DNA of 64,000 nt from JAVJSD01 sp040219575 (GCA_040219575.1 JAVJSD010000101.1:62001-126000); one strand, 5' to 3'. Positions 8,864 through 18,421 are shown, numbered from the stretch's first letter. Notes: a model not told the origin generated them from the letters alone. Program-made: numbers and translations.

Positions 8864-9562
8864 ATGTTGAACCGCGCCGTAGTCGCCAGCTTGTTTTCGC
8901 TCTTCTGCTGCGCGAGCGCCGTCGCCGCGGAGAATGTGCCCGGGACGATTGCAGAGCCGGGCGAGTTGCTCTTCTCGGACGATTTTCAACGCAGCGATCT
9001 GGGGGATTGGAAGGTGATCATCCCGGGGTTTCAGGTGGTCGACGGCGTGCTCGTGGGGACGCAGGATCGGGAGGATCATGGAGCGGTCGGCCGCGTCTAC
9101 GTACCGATGAAGGACGTGGTGGTCTCGTTCCGTTTCAAGCTGGCCGGGTCGCCACGATTCAACGTGGTCTTCGACGACAAGAATCACAAAGCGTCGCACG
9201 CCGGCCACATCTGCCGCATCGCGGTCGCGCCGAAACAGATCCGCCTCGGCGACGATAAGGAAGGCGTCATGCGCAACGACATCTTCGCCATGCGGCGCGA
9301 TCCGCTGCAACGGGAGGCGGCCGACAAACTGCTGGAAGGACGCAGCGCCGCGGCGCAAGTGAACCTGGAGTCGGATCGCTGGTACGCCCTGCAGATCGAG
9401 ATCGTCGCCGACCAGATGCGCGTCAGCCTCGACGGCCAGGCGATCGGCTACCTGAAGTCGCCGGGACTGGCGCATCCGACGAAAGAGAGCGTGCACTTCA
9501 CCGTCAGCGGCAAGGCGACGCACTTCGACGACGTCAAGATTTGGCGCGCGACCGCGAATTGA
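8864..9562 (+). CDS. Secreted DUF1080-like (concanavalin/LamG fold) protein
   Basis: 232 residues starting at the ATG that opens a clean signal peptide (MLNRAVVASLFSLFCCASAVAA). The mature part has FSDDFQRSDLGDWKV near the start and ends with VHFTVSGKATHFDDVKIW, the usual first and last strands of planctomycete DUF1080/3-keto-disaccharide-hydrolase-like lectin folds. The segment ALQIEIVADQMRVSLDGQAIGYL is the typical penultimate part. It is probably periplasmic or exported and binds or acts on carbohydrate. No catalytic residue can be assigned. Confidence 0.75.
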   Translation: MLNRAVVASLFSLFCCASAVAAENVPGTIAEPGELLFSDDFQRSDLGDWKVIIPGFQVVDGVLVGTQDREDHGAVGRVYVPMKDVVVSFRFKLAGSPRFNVVFDDKNHKASHAGHICRIAVAPKQIRLGDDKEGVMRNDIFAMRRDPLQREAADKLLEGRSAAAQVNLESDRWYALQIEIVADQMRVSLDGQAIGYLKSPGLAHPTKESVHFTVSGKATHFDDVKIWRATAN

Positions 9563-9572
9563 GATGCTGCAT

Positions 9573-9630
9573 GCCTTTGCTGGTCCAGCGGGCTCGGGCA
9601 TCGACGGCGAGCCCGTTGCGCCAGCAAGGG
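9573..9630. repeat. Dispersed palindrome, family C, copy 1
   Basis: GCTGGTCCAGCGGGCTCG and, inverted, CGAGCCCGTTGCGCCAGC around a loop of about 12 bases. The same arms occur at 57035-57097, so this is a recurring intergenic element. It lies between convergent genes and may also end transcription. Confidence 0.7.
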
Positions 9631-9681
9631 CGAGTCGAATCGACCTTGGCAATGTCGGCTCGAATGCGGAACATTGCGAAG

Positions 9682-11328
9682 TTACGCCGGACTAGGTTTC
9701 CTTCGGCTGGGGTTGCGTCCGGCCGCCCGGCGCCATTGTTCGATGACCCTCAGCCATTCGACCGGCTGTTCCGTCACGACCTCTCGTTTGCCTGCGTAAA
9801 CGGCGCCGGTATGTCCGTCGAGGGATAGGAAGTCGCCTGCGGAAAACGCCGCGTCGCCGATACGGCAGCGCCGTCCTGGCTCGATTGCGAGGCCGCGGCA
9901 GCCGACGATGCAGACCTTGTTCATCTGTCGGGCGACGACGGCGGCGTGCGAGGTGCGTCCCCCCAGCATCGTCAACACGCCCGCCGACGCCGCCAGCCCG
10001 GCGACGTCCTCGGTGGAGATATCGTGCCGAACGAGGATCGGGCTTTGGCCGTGATGCGCCATGGCGACCGCGGATTGCGAATCCATCGCGATCGGCCCGA
10101 CCGCCACCCCAGGGCAGGCGGGCACGCCGACCGACAATGGCGGGCCGCCATGCTCGGGCGCCAGCCGGATCATTTGCAGGGAGTCGAGATCGAGTTCCCC
10201 AACGCGCCGCAGCGCTGCGTCCTGGTCGATCAGACCTTCACGCACCTGGTCGCAAGCGATCCGCAGCGCGGCCCACGGTGTGCGTTTGGCGTCGCGGGAT
10301 TGCAGCAGGAACAGCCGTCCCTGCTGCACGGTGAATTCGAAGTCTTGCGCGTCCTGGAACAACCGCTCCAGATCGACCGCGACTTGTCGCAAGTTTTGCT
10401 CCAGGGCCGGCATCAGCCGACGGATGGCGGACTCGTCCTGTACGGCGTGGCGCCCGGAGACAACATCTTCGCCCTGGGCGTTCCATAGGAAGTCGAGATA
10501 CAGTTCGTTTGCGCCCGTCGTCGGGTCGCGTGTGAAGGCGACGCCCGACCCCGACGTGCTACCCATGTTGCCGAACACCATGGCCTGCACGGTGACGGCG
10601 GTCGCCAGGTCGTCGTCGATGCCGTGCAGTCGGCGGTACTCGACCGCCCGCGGACTTCGCCAAGAGCGAAACACGGCTTCGACGGCGGCGGCGAGTTGCT
10701 CCCGCGGTTGTTGGGGAAACGGCTCCCCGGCGAGGCTGGCGTAGAGCCGCAGGTATTGCAGCGTCAGGTCGCGCAGGGCCAGCACATCCAACTCACGGCT
10801 GGAGGGAATCGACTCGCGCCGCAGTTGTTCGTCGAGCAGCCGATCGAATGGATCGGCGGGCAGTCCGCGCACCACTTCGCCGAATCCCTGCACCAGCCGC
10901 CGGTACGAGTCCCACACAAAACGAGGATTCCCCGTCATCCGAATCAGCGGCGAGACGGCGTCGTCGCAGAGGCCGACGTTGAGGATCGTATCCATCATGC
11001 CGGGCATGGAAACCGGCGCGCCGGAACGGACGGAGACCAACAACGGACGGCGCCGGCCGCCGAAACGAAGCCCGGTGGCGCGCTCGACGTACTCGATGTC
11101 GGGCGCCAGTTGCGCGGCGAAATCCGCGGGCAGCGCGCCGCCGCGCTGGAAGTAGTCGCGGCAAGCCGTGGTGGTGATGACGAAACCGGCGGGCACGGGC
11201 AATCCCGCATCGGACATGCGAATCAGGTTGGCGGCCTTGTTGCCGACGTCCTGCGCCGCCGCAATCTCCGTCAGCGGCCCGCAGGCGAATGTTCGGGTTG
11301 AGAGCGCCGTTCCCATCGCTTTCGCCAT
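9682..11328 (-). CDS. Pyruvate phosphate dikinase-like protein lacking the PEP/pyruvate barrel
   Basis: 548 residues. The N-terminal two thirds is a PPDK-type ATP-grasp domain: VGNKAANLIRM, VPAGFVITTTACRDYF and the very conserved SVRSGAPVSMPGMMDTILNVGL. A swivelling phosphohistidine domain follows with GGRTSHAAVVAR; the catalytic histidine is His461. The protein then ends about 85 residues later, so the C-terminal PEP/pyruvate-binding TIM barrel (some 350 residues in PPDK) is missing. It can probably autophosphorylate on His461 with ATP, but the acceptor must be another protein or a small molecule. The next gene on the same strand encodes a DUF47 protein and may be its partner. ATG at 11328 is preferred over GTG at 11331. 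Confidence 0.82.
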   Translation of the reverse strand: MAKAMGTALSTRTFACGPLTEIAAAQDVGNKAANLIRMSDAGLPVPAGFVITTTACRDYFQRGGALPADFAAQLAPDIEYVERATGLRFGGRRRPLLVSVRSGAPVSMPGMMDTILNVGLCDDAVSPLIRMTGNPRFVWDSYRRLVQGFGEVVRGLPADPFDRLLDEQLRRESIPSSRELDVLALRDLTLQYLRLYASLAGEPFPQQPREQLAAAVEAVFRSWRSPRAVEYRRLHGIDDDLATAVTVQAMVFGNMGSTSGSGVAFTRDPTTGANELYLDFLWNAQGEDVVSGRHAVQDESAIRRLMPALEQNLRQVAVDLERLFQDAQDFEFTVQQGRLFLLQSRDAKRTPWAALRIACDQVREGLIDQDAALRRVGELDLDSLQMIRLAPEHGGPPLSVGVPACPGVAVGPIAMDSQSAVAMAHHGQSPILVRHDISTEDVAGLAASAGVLTMLGGRTSHAAVVARQMNKVCIVGCRGLAIEPGRRCRIGDAAFSAGDFLSLDGHTGAVYAGKREVVTEQPVEWLRVIEQWRRAAGRNPSRRKPSPA

Positions 11329-11335
11329 CACATCG

Positions 11336-11412
11336 TCGCCGACGCTGCCAGCGTCGGCGGTTGGTTGTCGTACGTTTCGTCGTTGCTACGGACGCTGGCA
11401 GCGTCCGCCACG
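11336..11412. repeat. Dispersed palindrome, family B, copy 1
   Basis: Two hairpins in tandem: GCCGACGCTGCCAGCGTCGGC (here split as CGACGCTG-CC-AGCGTCG) and CGGACGCTGGCAGCGTCCG. Related copies are at 19261 and 41405. It fills the gap between the DUF47 gene and the dikinase-like gene. Confidence 0.7.
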
Positions 11413-11416
11413 GAGG

Positions 11417-13390
11417 TCAGCGCGTGATCACTTCCCCCAACACGTAGTCGCGCAGCATCAAGGCCGCGCGCATCATGGCGTCCGCCGCGGCCTCCAGGTT
11501 GTCGGCGATCTCGGTGAACAGATGGAGTTGTTTGAAGTCGCCGGAGAATCGCAGGATGCTCGCCTTGGCCCGCCGGTGGACGTCGTCGGTCTGATGTTCG
11601 AGCGACATCGTATGATCGACGGCCTCCAGGAAGTCGGCGATTTCCTCCCGCGGGCTGGCGCGATCGATATGCCGCGCGTTTTCGACCGCCTTGAGGTACT
11701 CCTGCGCGGTGTGGACCAGTTGGTTGGCCAGGTCCTGCAGTACTTCACGGGATTCGCCGGTGAAAGCGCCCGAGCCTTCGGCGGAATGCTGCTCCAACAG
11801 GGTGAGCAGGTAGATGCCCTCCTCCAGCTCGTCGGCCGCATCGTCGGCGATGCGTAGCAACTCCGCCGTGGCTTTCGACTCGACCAGTTCTCCCCGCGCG
11901 GTGCGGGCCTTGGTGACCAGGGCGTCCGCCAGGTGCTCCCACTTCTTCGCTCGGCGCGCGGCGCGCGGCAGAAACTCACGGTCGGCGTCGTCGGTGGGCG
12001 GCAGCAGGCAATCGCGCGCGGCGGTCGACAACTCGACGATCAAGGCCGCGTGTTCGGCCGCCAGTTCCAACAGCCCCTGATGCGCCGTATCGAGGAAATG
12101 ACGCAGCTCGGCCCGCACCTGGTCGCGGATCAGCAACTCCGACTGACCGGCCGACAACCCCGCGGAGGCGGTCTTCAACGTGAACTTCAGGAATTCCGCC
12201 GTCCGCTCGGCGCCGATGATGTCGGAAAGCTGCCGTCCGACCTGCAGCGGCACGCGCGACGACAACTGCATCGCATCGAGCACGAGTTGCTCCCCGCCGA
12301 CCTTCAAGAACGCCATGTGGCCAAGGTCGTTGTCCGCCGCCCACTGCAGAACTTCGAGGCAGACGCGTTTGGGCGCGAACTTTCGCAGCCGCTTTCGGGC
12401 GCGATTCCAATCGATCAGGAAGACGAGCCGCGAGCCGAGAAACTCCAGATATTCGGCCTGCTTTTGTCCCTCGCCGGCCGGAAAACGTCCCATGCACAGG
12501 TGGTACAGGCTCTCGCTCAATTTCGGCGACCGTCGTGAGCGCGTGTCGTCCCAGCGAACGGGAAATCGCTTGAGCAGGTTTTGGAAAAACAGCAGGCGTT
12601 GGATGTGCACGTCGGTGTACGTGACGGAGACCTCCATCGCCGTCACGTGGATCACCAGCACGTGGGCGTCCGTCGTTCCGATGTCGTTTTGGATGACCAG
12701 CTTGTCGCCTGCGCGCGTGGCGGTGGTGTCGAGGCCGGGGTGGTCGAACTTCAGACCGCGCGTGCGGTTGACGCCTCGCATGAAGGCGGCGATCAAACTC
12801 CGGTCGGCGTCGGTCACCCCGTACACACGGGCCCCCTCGATCGATTCGGCGGCGATCTGCTGCTGCAACCGGTTGAGCTCTTTGTGCAGGTTCATCACCA
12901 GCAGGTGAAAGCTGTCTCCGCCGGCTGGCCGGGCCGAGGTGATCTCGTCGATATAGGAGGCGGGAATTCGATCGTCGTCCAGCGCCGGAGCATGCGCCGT
13001 GAGGTTCTCCAGACGGCGCTGGTAACCGGAGGCGTCGGCGTCGCAGTTGTGCGGCGTCGTTGCGGCGGCTTGCAGCGGCGCCAGCATGACGTTCAGGTTC
13101 TCGATCATCTGCTCGTGAATGCGCCGCACGTCGGAAACGTGATACCATCCCGCGCCTTCCCGACTGCTCTGCTGCACAAGGCTGTCGAAAGCGGGCTCCT
13201 CGATTCCGCAGGCCATCCGCTCCTGTTTGAGATTGGTGAAGCCGCCGTCGGGGTGGTCGGCGTGCTCCCGCGCCGTCTGCAGCAACGTCATCAGGTACTT
13301 GGCCCGGTCGTTGGCGACGAGCGCCCGATTGACCAGATTGGGCAGCAAGAGATCGTCGAGCTCTTCGAGAATCTGTTCTTTCCCTGGCAT
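11417..13390 (-). CDS. DUF47/PhoU-like domain protein
   Basis: 657 residues from ATG at 13388-13390, preceded by GGAG at eight bases. The N-terminal 400 residues are mixed and not recognised; they include ARVYGVTDADRSLIAAFMRGVNRTRGLKFDHPG and a segment with VLVIHVTAMEVSVTYTDVHIQRLLFF. The last 230 residues are helical with the DUF47/PhoU pattern (repeated E/D-rich helices, ADDAADELEEGIYLL and FTEIADNLEAAADAM), a fold that binds metal clusters and regulates phosphate transport. It lies immediately upstream of the dikinase-like gene, separated by a family B palindrome, suggesting a two-gene unit for phosphoryl transfer or phosphate control. The longer frame to 13540 lacks support. Confidence 0.7.
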   Translation of the reverse strand: MPGKEQILEELDDLLLPNLVNRALVANDRAKYLMTLLQTAREHADHPDGGFTNLKQERMACGIEEPAFDSLVQQSSREGAGWYHVSDVRRIHEQMIENLNVMLAPLQAAATTPHNCDADASGYQRRLENLTAHAPALDDDRIPASYIDEITSARPAGGDSFHLLVMNLHKELNRLQQQIAAESIEGARVYGVTDADRSLIAAFMRGVNRTRGLKFDHPGLDTTATRAGDKLVIQNDIGTTDAHVLVIHVTAMEVSVTYTDVHIQRLLFFQNLLKRFPVRWDDTRSRRSPKLSESLYHLCMGRFPAGEGQKQAEYLEFLGSRLVFLIDWNRARKRLRKFAPKRVCLEVLQWAADNDLGHMAFLKVGGEQLVLDAMQLSSRVPLQVGRQLSDIIGAERTAEFLKFTLKTASAGLSAGQSELLIRDQVRAELRHFLDTAHQGLLELAAEHAALIVELSTAARDCLLPPTDDADREFLPRAARRAKKWEHLADALVTKARTARGELVESKATAELLRIADDAADELEEGIYLLTLLEQHSAEGSGAFTGESREVLQDLANQLVHTAQEYLKAVENARHIDRASPREEIADFLEAVDHTMSLEHQTDDVHRRAKASILRFSGDFKQLHLFTEIADNLEAAADAMMRAALMLRDYVLGEVITR

Positions 13391-13563
13391 GGCCGCACTC
13401 CAATGTTCGCGCGCAAAATCTTCCTTGGGAGTGCTGCAACCGACACGCCGATTGACGTTAAGTTTTCGAGCGCCGGCGGCGAGAGGACGTTCTTGGGGAG
13501 AGATCGTAGCGATCGAGTCGCCTAGCGCGCGGCCTCGCACAGCGCGCGATTGATTTCATCGTC

Positions 13564-14127
13564 CTACAGAATCGCGCCGCAGGCGCCGCAGCGGAGTTCC
13601 TCGCCGAGAAACCGCAACTGGTCGATCGAGGCGTGGCATTGGGGACAGTCGCTGATCTGGCGGGTGTGCAGGATCGCTTCGCGGGTGAAGAACTCGTTCT
13701 GCCGCCGATCGACGTAGCCTTCCAACAGGCCCAGCGACAGGCAGCGGGCGACGACCGCCTCGGCGTCCGCCTCGCTGATGCGCATCTTTCCCGCCAGGTC
13801 GTAGATCCGCATTCGCCGATGGGCCTTGAGCAGGCTGGCGGCGTCGCCCAGTTTTCGTCCCTCGGCTCGATGCATGCGGCCGAGGTACAGGCAAATGCCG
13901 CCGGCGATCGCCAGACCCGCGCCCAGCAGGACAGGAAACGGCGAGCAACAATCCACGATAACGCGTTGCACGCTGACCCACACCATCACCATCACAACGA
14001 TCCCCACCAGCATCAGAAAGCCGCCGGTGGCCAGCAGGGGAATTCCCGTGGCGATCAGCGCGAAGCCCCACCGCGTGGGATCGTCGGGTGTTTGAGCGGC
14101 TTCGCGTAGCGGGACGTTTCCAGACAT
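13564..14127 (-). CDS. Membrane protein with winged-helix-like segment and zinc ribbon
   Basis: 187 residues. Two adjacent membrane helices (about 22-52 and 62-82) are followed by a cytosolic part. Residues 100-150 (DLAGKMRISEADAEAVVARCLSLGLLEGYVD) read like a PCI/winged-helix unit. The C-terminus carries CPQC and CGAC separated by 15 residues, a zinc ribbon. The combination resembles small bacterial sensors or assembly factors, but I do not recognise the family. ATG at 14127 is the natural start. The gene is 173 bases downstream of the DUF47 start region, on the same strand, and could be the first gene of that unit. Confidence 0.7.
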   Translation of the reverse strand: MSGNVPLREAAQTPDDPTRWGFALIATGIPLLATGGFLMLVGIVVMVMVWVSVQRVIVDCCSPFPVLLGAGLAIAGGICLYLGRMHRAEGRKLGDAASLLKAHRRMRIYDLAGKMRISEADAEAVVARCLSLGLLEGYVDRRQNEFFTREAILHTRQISDCPQCHASIDQLRFLGEELRCGACGAIL

Positions 14128-14351
14128 GGCGGGCGATCAATGAGGAGCGATCGAGCGTTCGCCGATTCTACTATGCGTTCGCGAAGACCGCCTGATGCCG
14201 CCGGAAGCATCGAGGCATGCTGCTCGAAGTCGGCATATTCGCGTTGCATCACCAGGAACGTCGGCTAGAATCACATCAGCGACAGTTGATCGATTGTCGC
14301 TCGTCTCGAAACGAAATCTCCTCCCGACGCGATCACAGAAAAGGATCGACC

Positions 14352-17300
14352 ATGGACGATTGCCTGCGATTCGGCGCGCTGTGCACGATTGTTGTCGCTC
14401 TTCTGACGTCGCCCGCCATCGCCGAAAAGCTTCCCGACAAGCCCATCAATATCGATCCGCGGCCCATCAGTGCGGATAAAGACGTGACGTACGACTATCC
14501 GATTGTCTACGTGCGTTCGCCGCGGTGGGTGGAAGATCGCGGTCAGCGGCGTCCGGCGCGGTGGGCCGAGTTCGCGCATATCTTCAACGTGAACCCGGGC
14601 ACGGATTTGATGCTGCTGCATCCCGATGGGAAAGAAGAGACGCTCGTGGAGGGCGGCGCCGGGGCGGTGCAGGATCCTTACGTCTCGTTCGACGGCGAGT
14701 GGGTCTACTACACCCACTTTCACGAGGCGACGCAAGGCCCGAACAAGGCGGGCGCCGACATCTACAAGATTCACGTGCCGACGCGGAAGATCGTCCGACT
14801 CACGCAGCAGCAGTTCACCCCCGCCAAGCCCGCAACCGAACAACGCTACGGCGTGTACAACATGCACCCTTGTCCGTTGCCGGGTGGTCGCGTGGCTTAT
14901 GTGAGCAGCCGCAACGGCTACTTGCCGCCGCCGAAAAGCTACCCGCAAGTCGCCCTGCAATTGCACGTGATGGACGACGACGGCCAAAACATCGAAACCA
15001 TCGGGCACCTGAACCTGGCCGGCGCGCTGCACCCGGTTATCTTGAAGGACGGCCGGATCCTGTTCAGCAGCCTGGAGAACATGGGGCTGCGGAACTACAT
15101 CCTGTGGGGCATCTGGAGCATTCATCCCGACGGCACGAATTGGGCCCCGGTGGTCAGCGCGCTGCACGGCCACAGCAGTCCCTCGTCGTGGCACTTCCAG
15201 ACGCAGCTTTCCGACGAGACCGTCGTCGTCGAGTTGTACTACAACCAGAACCAGAAGGGGTTCGGCTCGCTGTTCACCCTGCCGCCGCGTGCGCCATACG
15301 GCGAGAGCGCCTTCGGTCCGGGCAACATCGACGACGAGCGCAATCCGGGCTGGGACTTCCTCGGCTACAACGGCAAGAGCTTCCGCATTCCGTTCACGCC
15401 GCATGGGATGCAGGCGATCACGCCGTGGATTCGCACGAATGATTTTCCGGCCTGGCCGAGCGTGAAAGACGACCAGGAGTCGCCGAGGATCGGCAAGGTG
15501 ACGCACCCCTGCGGCGCGCCGGACAACCACTTGCTGGTCGGTTGGACGCTCGGGCCGATCGGCGGATCGGCCGGCGCCGTGCGCGACTACATGACGCCGC
15601 AGCCGATCGACTCCGGCATCTACCTCATCAAGGGCGGCAAGCTGACCAGCGAACCGGGCCAGATGCTGCTGATCAAGAACGATCCCAAATACAACGAGCA
15701 GTGGCCGCGTCCGCTGGTGAGTTACAAGCGGGTGTATGGCGTCGCCGAACCGACGCGGTTGGAAAGCAAGAACGACGGCAGTCGGTCGAAAGCGTTGCCC
15801 GAGGGAACGCCGTTCGGCCTGGTGGGCACGTCGAGCTTCTACAAGCGCGAGAGCGCCCCGATGGGAGCGGTCGAATCAGGCAGCGTGACGGCCACGTTCC
15901 CCAAGGACTATCGCGGCCGAGGCTGGGACCGCGAAGACAACGAGTTCAGCGGCACGATCTGGAACTGGCGCGGCCAAGGCGCCGACGCGGGACGGTACGA
16001 CAACGACGAGATTCACGCCGTGCGGATCGTGGCGATGGCGCCCAACACGCACACCGACGTGGCGGGCGCGCGCGGCGGCTATCCGCCGTTTCAGAATCAC
16101 GCCATGGAGCGGTTGCGGATTCTGGGGGAGATTCCGCTGCGAAAGTTTCAGGATGGCCGGCAACCGACCGACCCGGACGGGAATCCCGACACGAGTTTCC
16201 TGGCGAAGATTCCCGCCGACGTGGCGTTCACGTTTCAGACGATCGACAAGAACGGCATGCTGCTGAACATGGCGCAGACCTGGCATCAGGTGCGTCCCGG
16301 TGAGGTGCGGCACGACTGCGGCGGCTGCCATGCGCACAGTCAGCAACCGACGCGTTTCGAAGAGACCTTCGCGGCGACCGACGCCTACAAATTGTTCGAC
16401 CTGACCGAGAAGACGCCGCTGTTGACGGCGGCCGACAACGACCAGTCGAAGCAGCAATGGGACGCCGAAAACGAGGCGGGAATCCGCTACGTCGAGGGCC
16501 CGCACGACGTGGAGTACTTCCGCGACGTGAAGCCGATCCTCGAGCGGAGCTGCGTCGCCTGCCATAGCAAGAACAGCGACAAGCCGGCGGCGGGGCTGGT
16601 GCTCGACGACGACGAAATCATCGACGGCGTGCCGGGCGCCTACTTCCGCCTGGCCGCCGATGATCGGGCTCGCTTTAGTCCGCGGCGCGTGGAGCCGCGC
16701 GGCAAAGGCGAAGACGTCGAGTACGTGGTCCGCGATCTGTACAGTAAGGACAGCGCGTCACACTATGTATGGAAGTTCCAGTCCCGGAGGAGCCTGCTGG
16801 TGTGGAAGCTCTACGGCCGACGACTCGACGGTTGGAGCAACGACACCGTCGCGTCTGAGTTTATCGCGCCGGGAGATCCGCGGAGGGAGCATCTGCACGT
16901 TCCCCGCGGCGATTTTTCGGAGGAGTCGCGGATCTACCTGGGTGACATCGACTACACAGGAAGCGTGATGCCTCCGCCGCAAGCCGTGAAGACCGGCAAG
17001 GCGGCGGCCCTCAGCGACGAGGATCGTCGGACCATTGTGCGCTGGATCGACCTCGGTTGCCCGATCGATCTCGATCCCAGCTACGATCCCACATCACCGA
17101 CCGCCAGCAACGGCTACCTGGCCGACGACCAGCGCCCCACGCTCACGCTGACGCACCCGGCGGCGGGCGACAACCCGCGACTGACGCGGCTGTTGATCGG
17201 CATGCACGATTTCGAATCGGGCCTGGATTTGGACAGTCTCTCCGTGACCGCCGACTTCGCCGTCGACGGAACCGCCGCCGGCGAGAATCTCGCGGGACGG

Positions 17301-17447
17301 TTTATCGCGCTGGCGGACCATCGGTGGGAGCTCTCATTCGACGCTCCGATCGAGCAACTTTCACGCGGAACGTTGACCGTGTCGATTCGGGACGCCCGCG
17401 GTAATACGTCGACGATCCAACGCACGTTTTCGGTTTCCGGCAAGTAG
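14352..17447 (+). CDS. Secreted diheme protein related to hydrazine synthase alpha (HzsA-like)
   Basis: 1031 residues. A signal peptide (CLRFGALCTIVVALLTSPAIA) is followed by a large beta-propeller-like region with phrases typical of the HzsA-like planctomycete family, for example DPYVSFDGEWVYYTHF, YNMHPCPLPGGRVAYVSSR and LHPVILKDGRILFSS. Two c-type heme sites follow: CGGCH at Cys656 and CVACH at Cys734, the second in the PSD1/cytochrome-like segment VKPILERSCVACHSKN. In anammox bacteria HzsA joins NO and ammonium chemistry; most homologues in other planctomycetes have unknown roles. There is no hydrazine synthase partner here, so the function is open. The start at 14352 follows AAAGGA and gives the signal. 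Confidence 0.75.
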   Translation: MDDCLRFGALCTIVVALLTSPAIAEKLPDKPINIDPRPISADKDVTYDYPIVYVRSPRWVEDRGQRRPARWAEFAHIFNVNPGTDLMLLHPDGKEETLVEGGAGAVQDPYVSFDGEWVYYTHFHEATQGPNKAGADIYKIHVPTRKIVRLTQQQFTPAKPATEQRYGVYNMHPCPLPGGRVAYVSSRNGYLPPPKSYPQVALQLHVMDDDGQNIETIGHLNLAGALHPVILKDGRILFSSLENMGLRNYILWGIWSIHPDGTNWAPVVSALHGHSSPSSWHFQTQLSDETVVVELYYNQNQKGFGSLFTLPPRAPYGESAFGPGNIDDERNPGWDFLGYNGKSFRIPFTPHGMQAITPWIRTNDFPAWPSVKDDQESPRIGKVTHPCGAPDNHLLVGWTLGPIGGSAGAVRDYMTPQPIDSGIYLIKGGKLTSEPGQMLLIKNDPKYNEQWPRPLVSYKRVYGVAEPTRLESKNDGSRSKALPEGTPFGLVGTSSFYKRESAPMGAVESGSVTATFPKDYRGRGWDREDNEFSGTIWNWRGQGADAGRYDNDEIHAVRIVAMAPNTHTDVAGARGGYPPFQNHAMERLRILGEIPLRKFQDGRQPTDPDGNPDTSFLAKIPADVAFTFQTIDKNGMLLNMAQTWHQVRPGEVRHDCGGCHAHSQQPTRFEETFAATDAYKLFDLTEKTPLLTAADNDQSKQQWDAENEAGIRYVEGPHDVEYFRDVKPILERSCVACHSKNSDKPAAGLVLDDDEIIDGVPGAYFRLAADDRARFSPRRVEPRGKGEDVEYVVRDLYSKDSASHYVWKFQSRRSLLVWKLYGRRLDGWSNDTVASEFIAPGDPRREHLHVPRGDFSEESRIYLGDIDYTGSVMPPPQAVKTGKAAALSDEDRRTIVRWIDLGCPIDLDPSYDPTSPTASNGYLADDQRPTLTLTHPAAGDNPRLTRLLIGMHDFESGLDLDSLSVTADFAVDGTAAGENLAGRFIALADHRWELSFDAPIEQLSRGTLTVSIRDARGNTSTIQRTFSVSGK

Positions 17448-17498
17448 CGGGAAGACATTCTGACGCCGATTGAGCGCCTCGTTGTACTACACAAGTCC

Positions 17499-17520
17499 CG
17501 AGCCCGTTGGGCTCGTCTTT
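17499..17520 (+). terminator. Putative intrinsic terminator after the HzsA-like gene
   Basis: Stem CGAGCCC, loop GTT, stem GGGCTCG, then TCTTT. The GC-rich seven-pair stem is good but the U-tract is short. It lies 52 bases after the stop codon. Confidence 0.4.
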
Positions 17521-17657
17521 CACCCTCCCTTGCGGGGAGGGTCGGCCGCGCAAGCGGCCGGGGAGGGGTGAAGCGAGAACCGACTCTATCTCGCGACAAC
17601 GTTTCTCGCGCATCCGCCCTCCCCTCGCTTCGCTCGACCCTCCCGGAGGGAGGGTAA
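17521..17657. repeat. GGGAGGG / CCCTCCC dispersed palindrome
   Basis: Alternating CCCTCCC and GGGAGGG blocks with internal GGCCGCGCAAGCGGCC and CCTCGCTTCGCTCGA pieces make several nested hairpins. Sequence of this kind is a known intergenic repeat style in planctomycetes and other GC-rich genomes. The remaining part of the 499-base gap (17658-17946) holds no gene; a weak TTGTGC-18-GATAAT promoter (17852-17881) may serve the hydrogenase operon. Confidence 0.6.
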
Positions 17658-17946
17658 GAAGATGAGGGCCCTGGCGTAAGGAAGGCCTGGAGATTGGATC
17701 TACGCAAGGTTGTTGGAGTCCATGCAACGAGATTGAGTTTCCCCGTGAACGCAGGCAGCGTCCGATGGGATCCGAGCGTGCGGCAGGGCACGCGCCCGTG
17801 ACATGACGTCACGCAACCGGGGGCGACGCCGTGTCGTTGCGGACCGTTGACTTGTGCATTGACGCACGAGAGGGCGATAATGCGCGAGGTACGACCGGCG
17901 ACGAGAAGACGAGAAGCAGACGTCGTTGGGCGCCGTTGGATTCACC

Positions 17947-18414
17947 ATGGCGACCGGAGATTTGATCATTGGAATCGGCAGTCCGCACGGCGACGACGTG
18001 TTGGGCTGGTTGGCCGTCGACCGACTGGCGGACAAACTCGATTCGTCCGTGCGACTCGCCAGACTGCGCGAGCCGGTCGATTTGACGTTCCACCTCGAAG
18101 ATTGTCGGCGGTTGTGGATTCTGGACGGGTGTCGCAGCGGCAGTCCGCCGGGCAGCGTGTTCCGCCTGGTGTGGCCGGATCAACGCGTCGACTGCACGAC
18201 GTCGCCGTCGAGCCATGCACTGCAAGTCGACGCGGCACTGCATCTGGCGGAAGCGCTTGGCCGGTTGCCGGCGCGGGTGGTGATTTTTACGGTCGAAGTG
18301 GCGGACTGGCGTCCTGGCGCGGAGGTCTCGGCGGAAGTCGAGGCCGCCCTGTCCCTCGTCGAAAGCCGCGTGTCCGCGGAAGTGCTCGACGGTCCGCTCC
18401 CGCAATCCGCCTGA
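17947..18414 (+). CDS. Hydrogenase maturation protease
   Basis: 155 residues of the HyaD/HycI/HoxW family. It trims the C-terminal peptide of the [NiFe] large subunit once nickel is inserted. The diagnostic N-terminal motif GIGSPHGDDVLGW (9-21) contains Asp17, the nickel-sensing residue position. LWILDGCRSG corresponds to the second metal-binding region. The start at 17947 is chosen because it opens directly on this motif; a start at 17926 would only add seven residues. It is the first gene of the hydrogenase locus, seven bases before hypA. Its substrate is presumably HydA, whose tail after His423 is eight residues. Confidence 0.85.
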   Translation: MATGDLIIGIGSPHGDDVLGWLAVDRLADKLDSSVRLARLREPVDLTFHLEDCRRLWILDGCRSGSPPGSVFRLVWPDQRVDCTTSPSSHALQVDAALHLAEALGRLPARVVIFTVEVADWRPGAEVSAEVEAALSLVESRVSAEVLDGPLPQSA

Positions 18415-18421
18415 GAATGCG

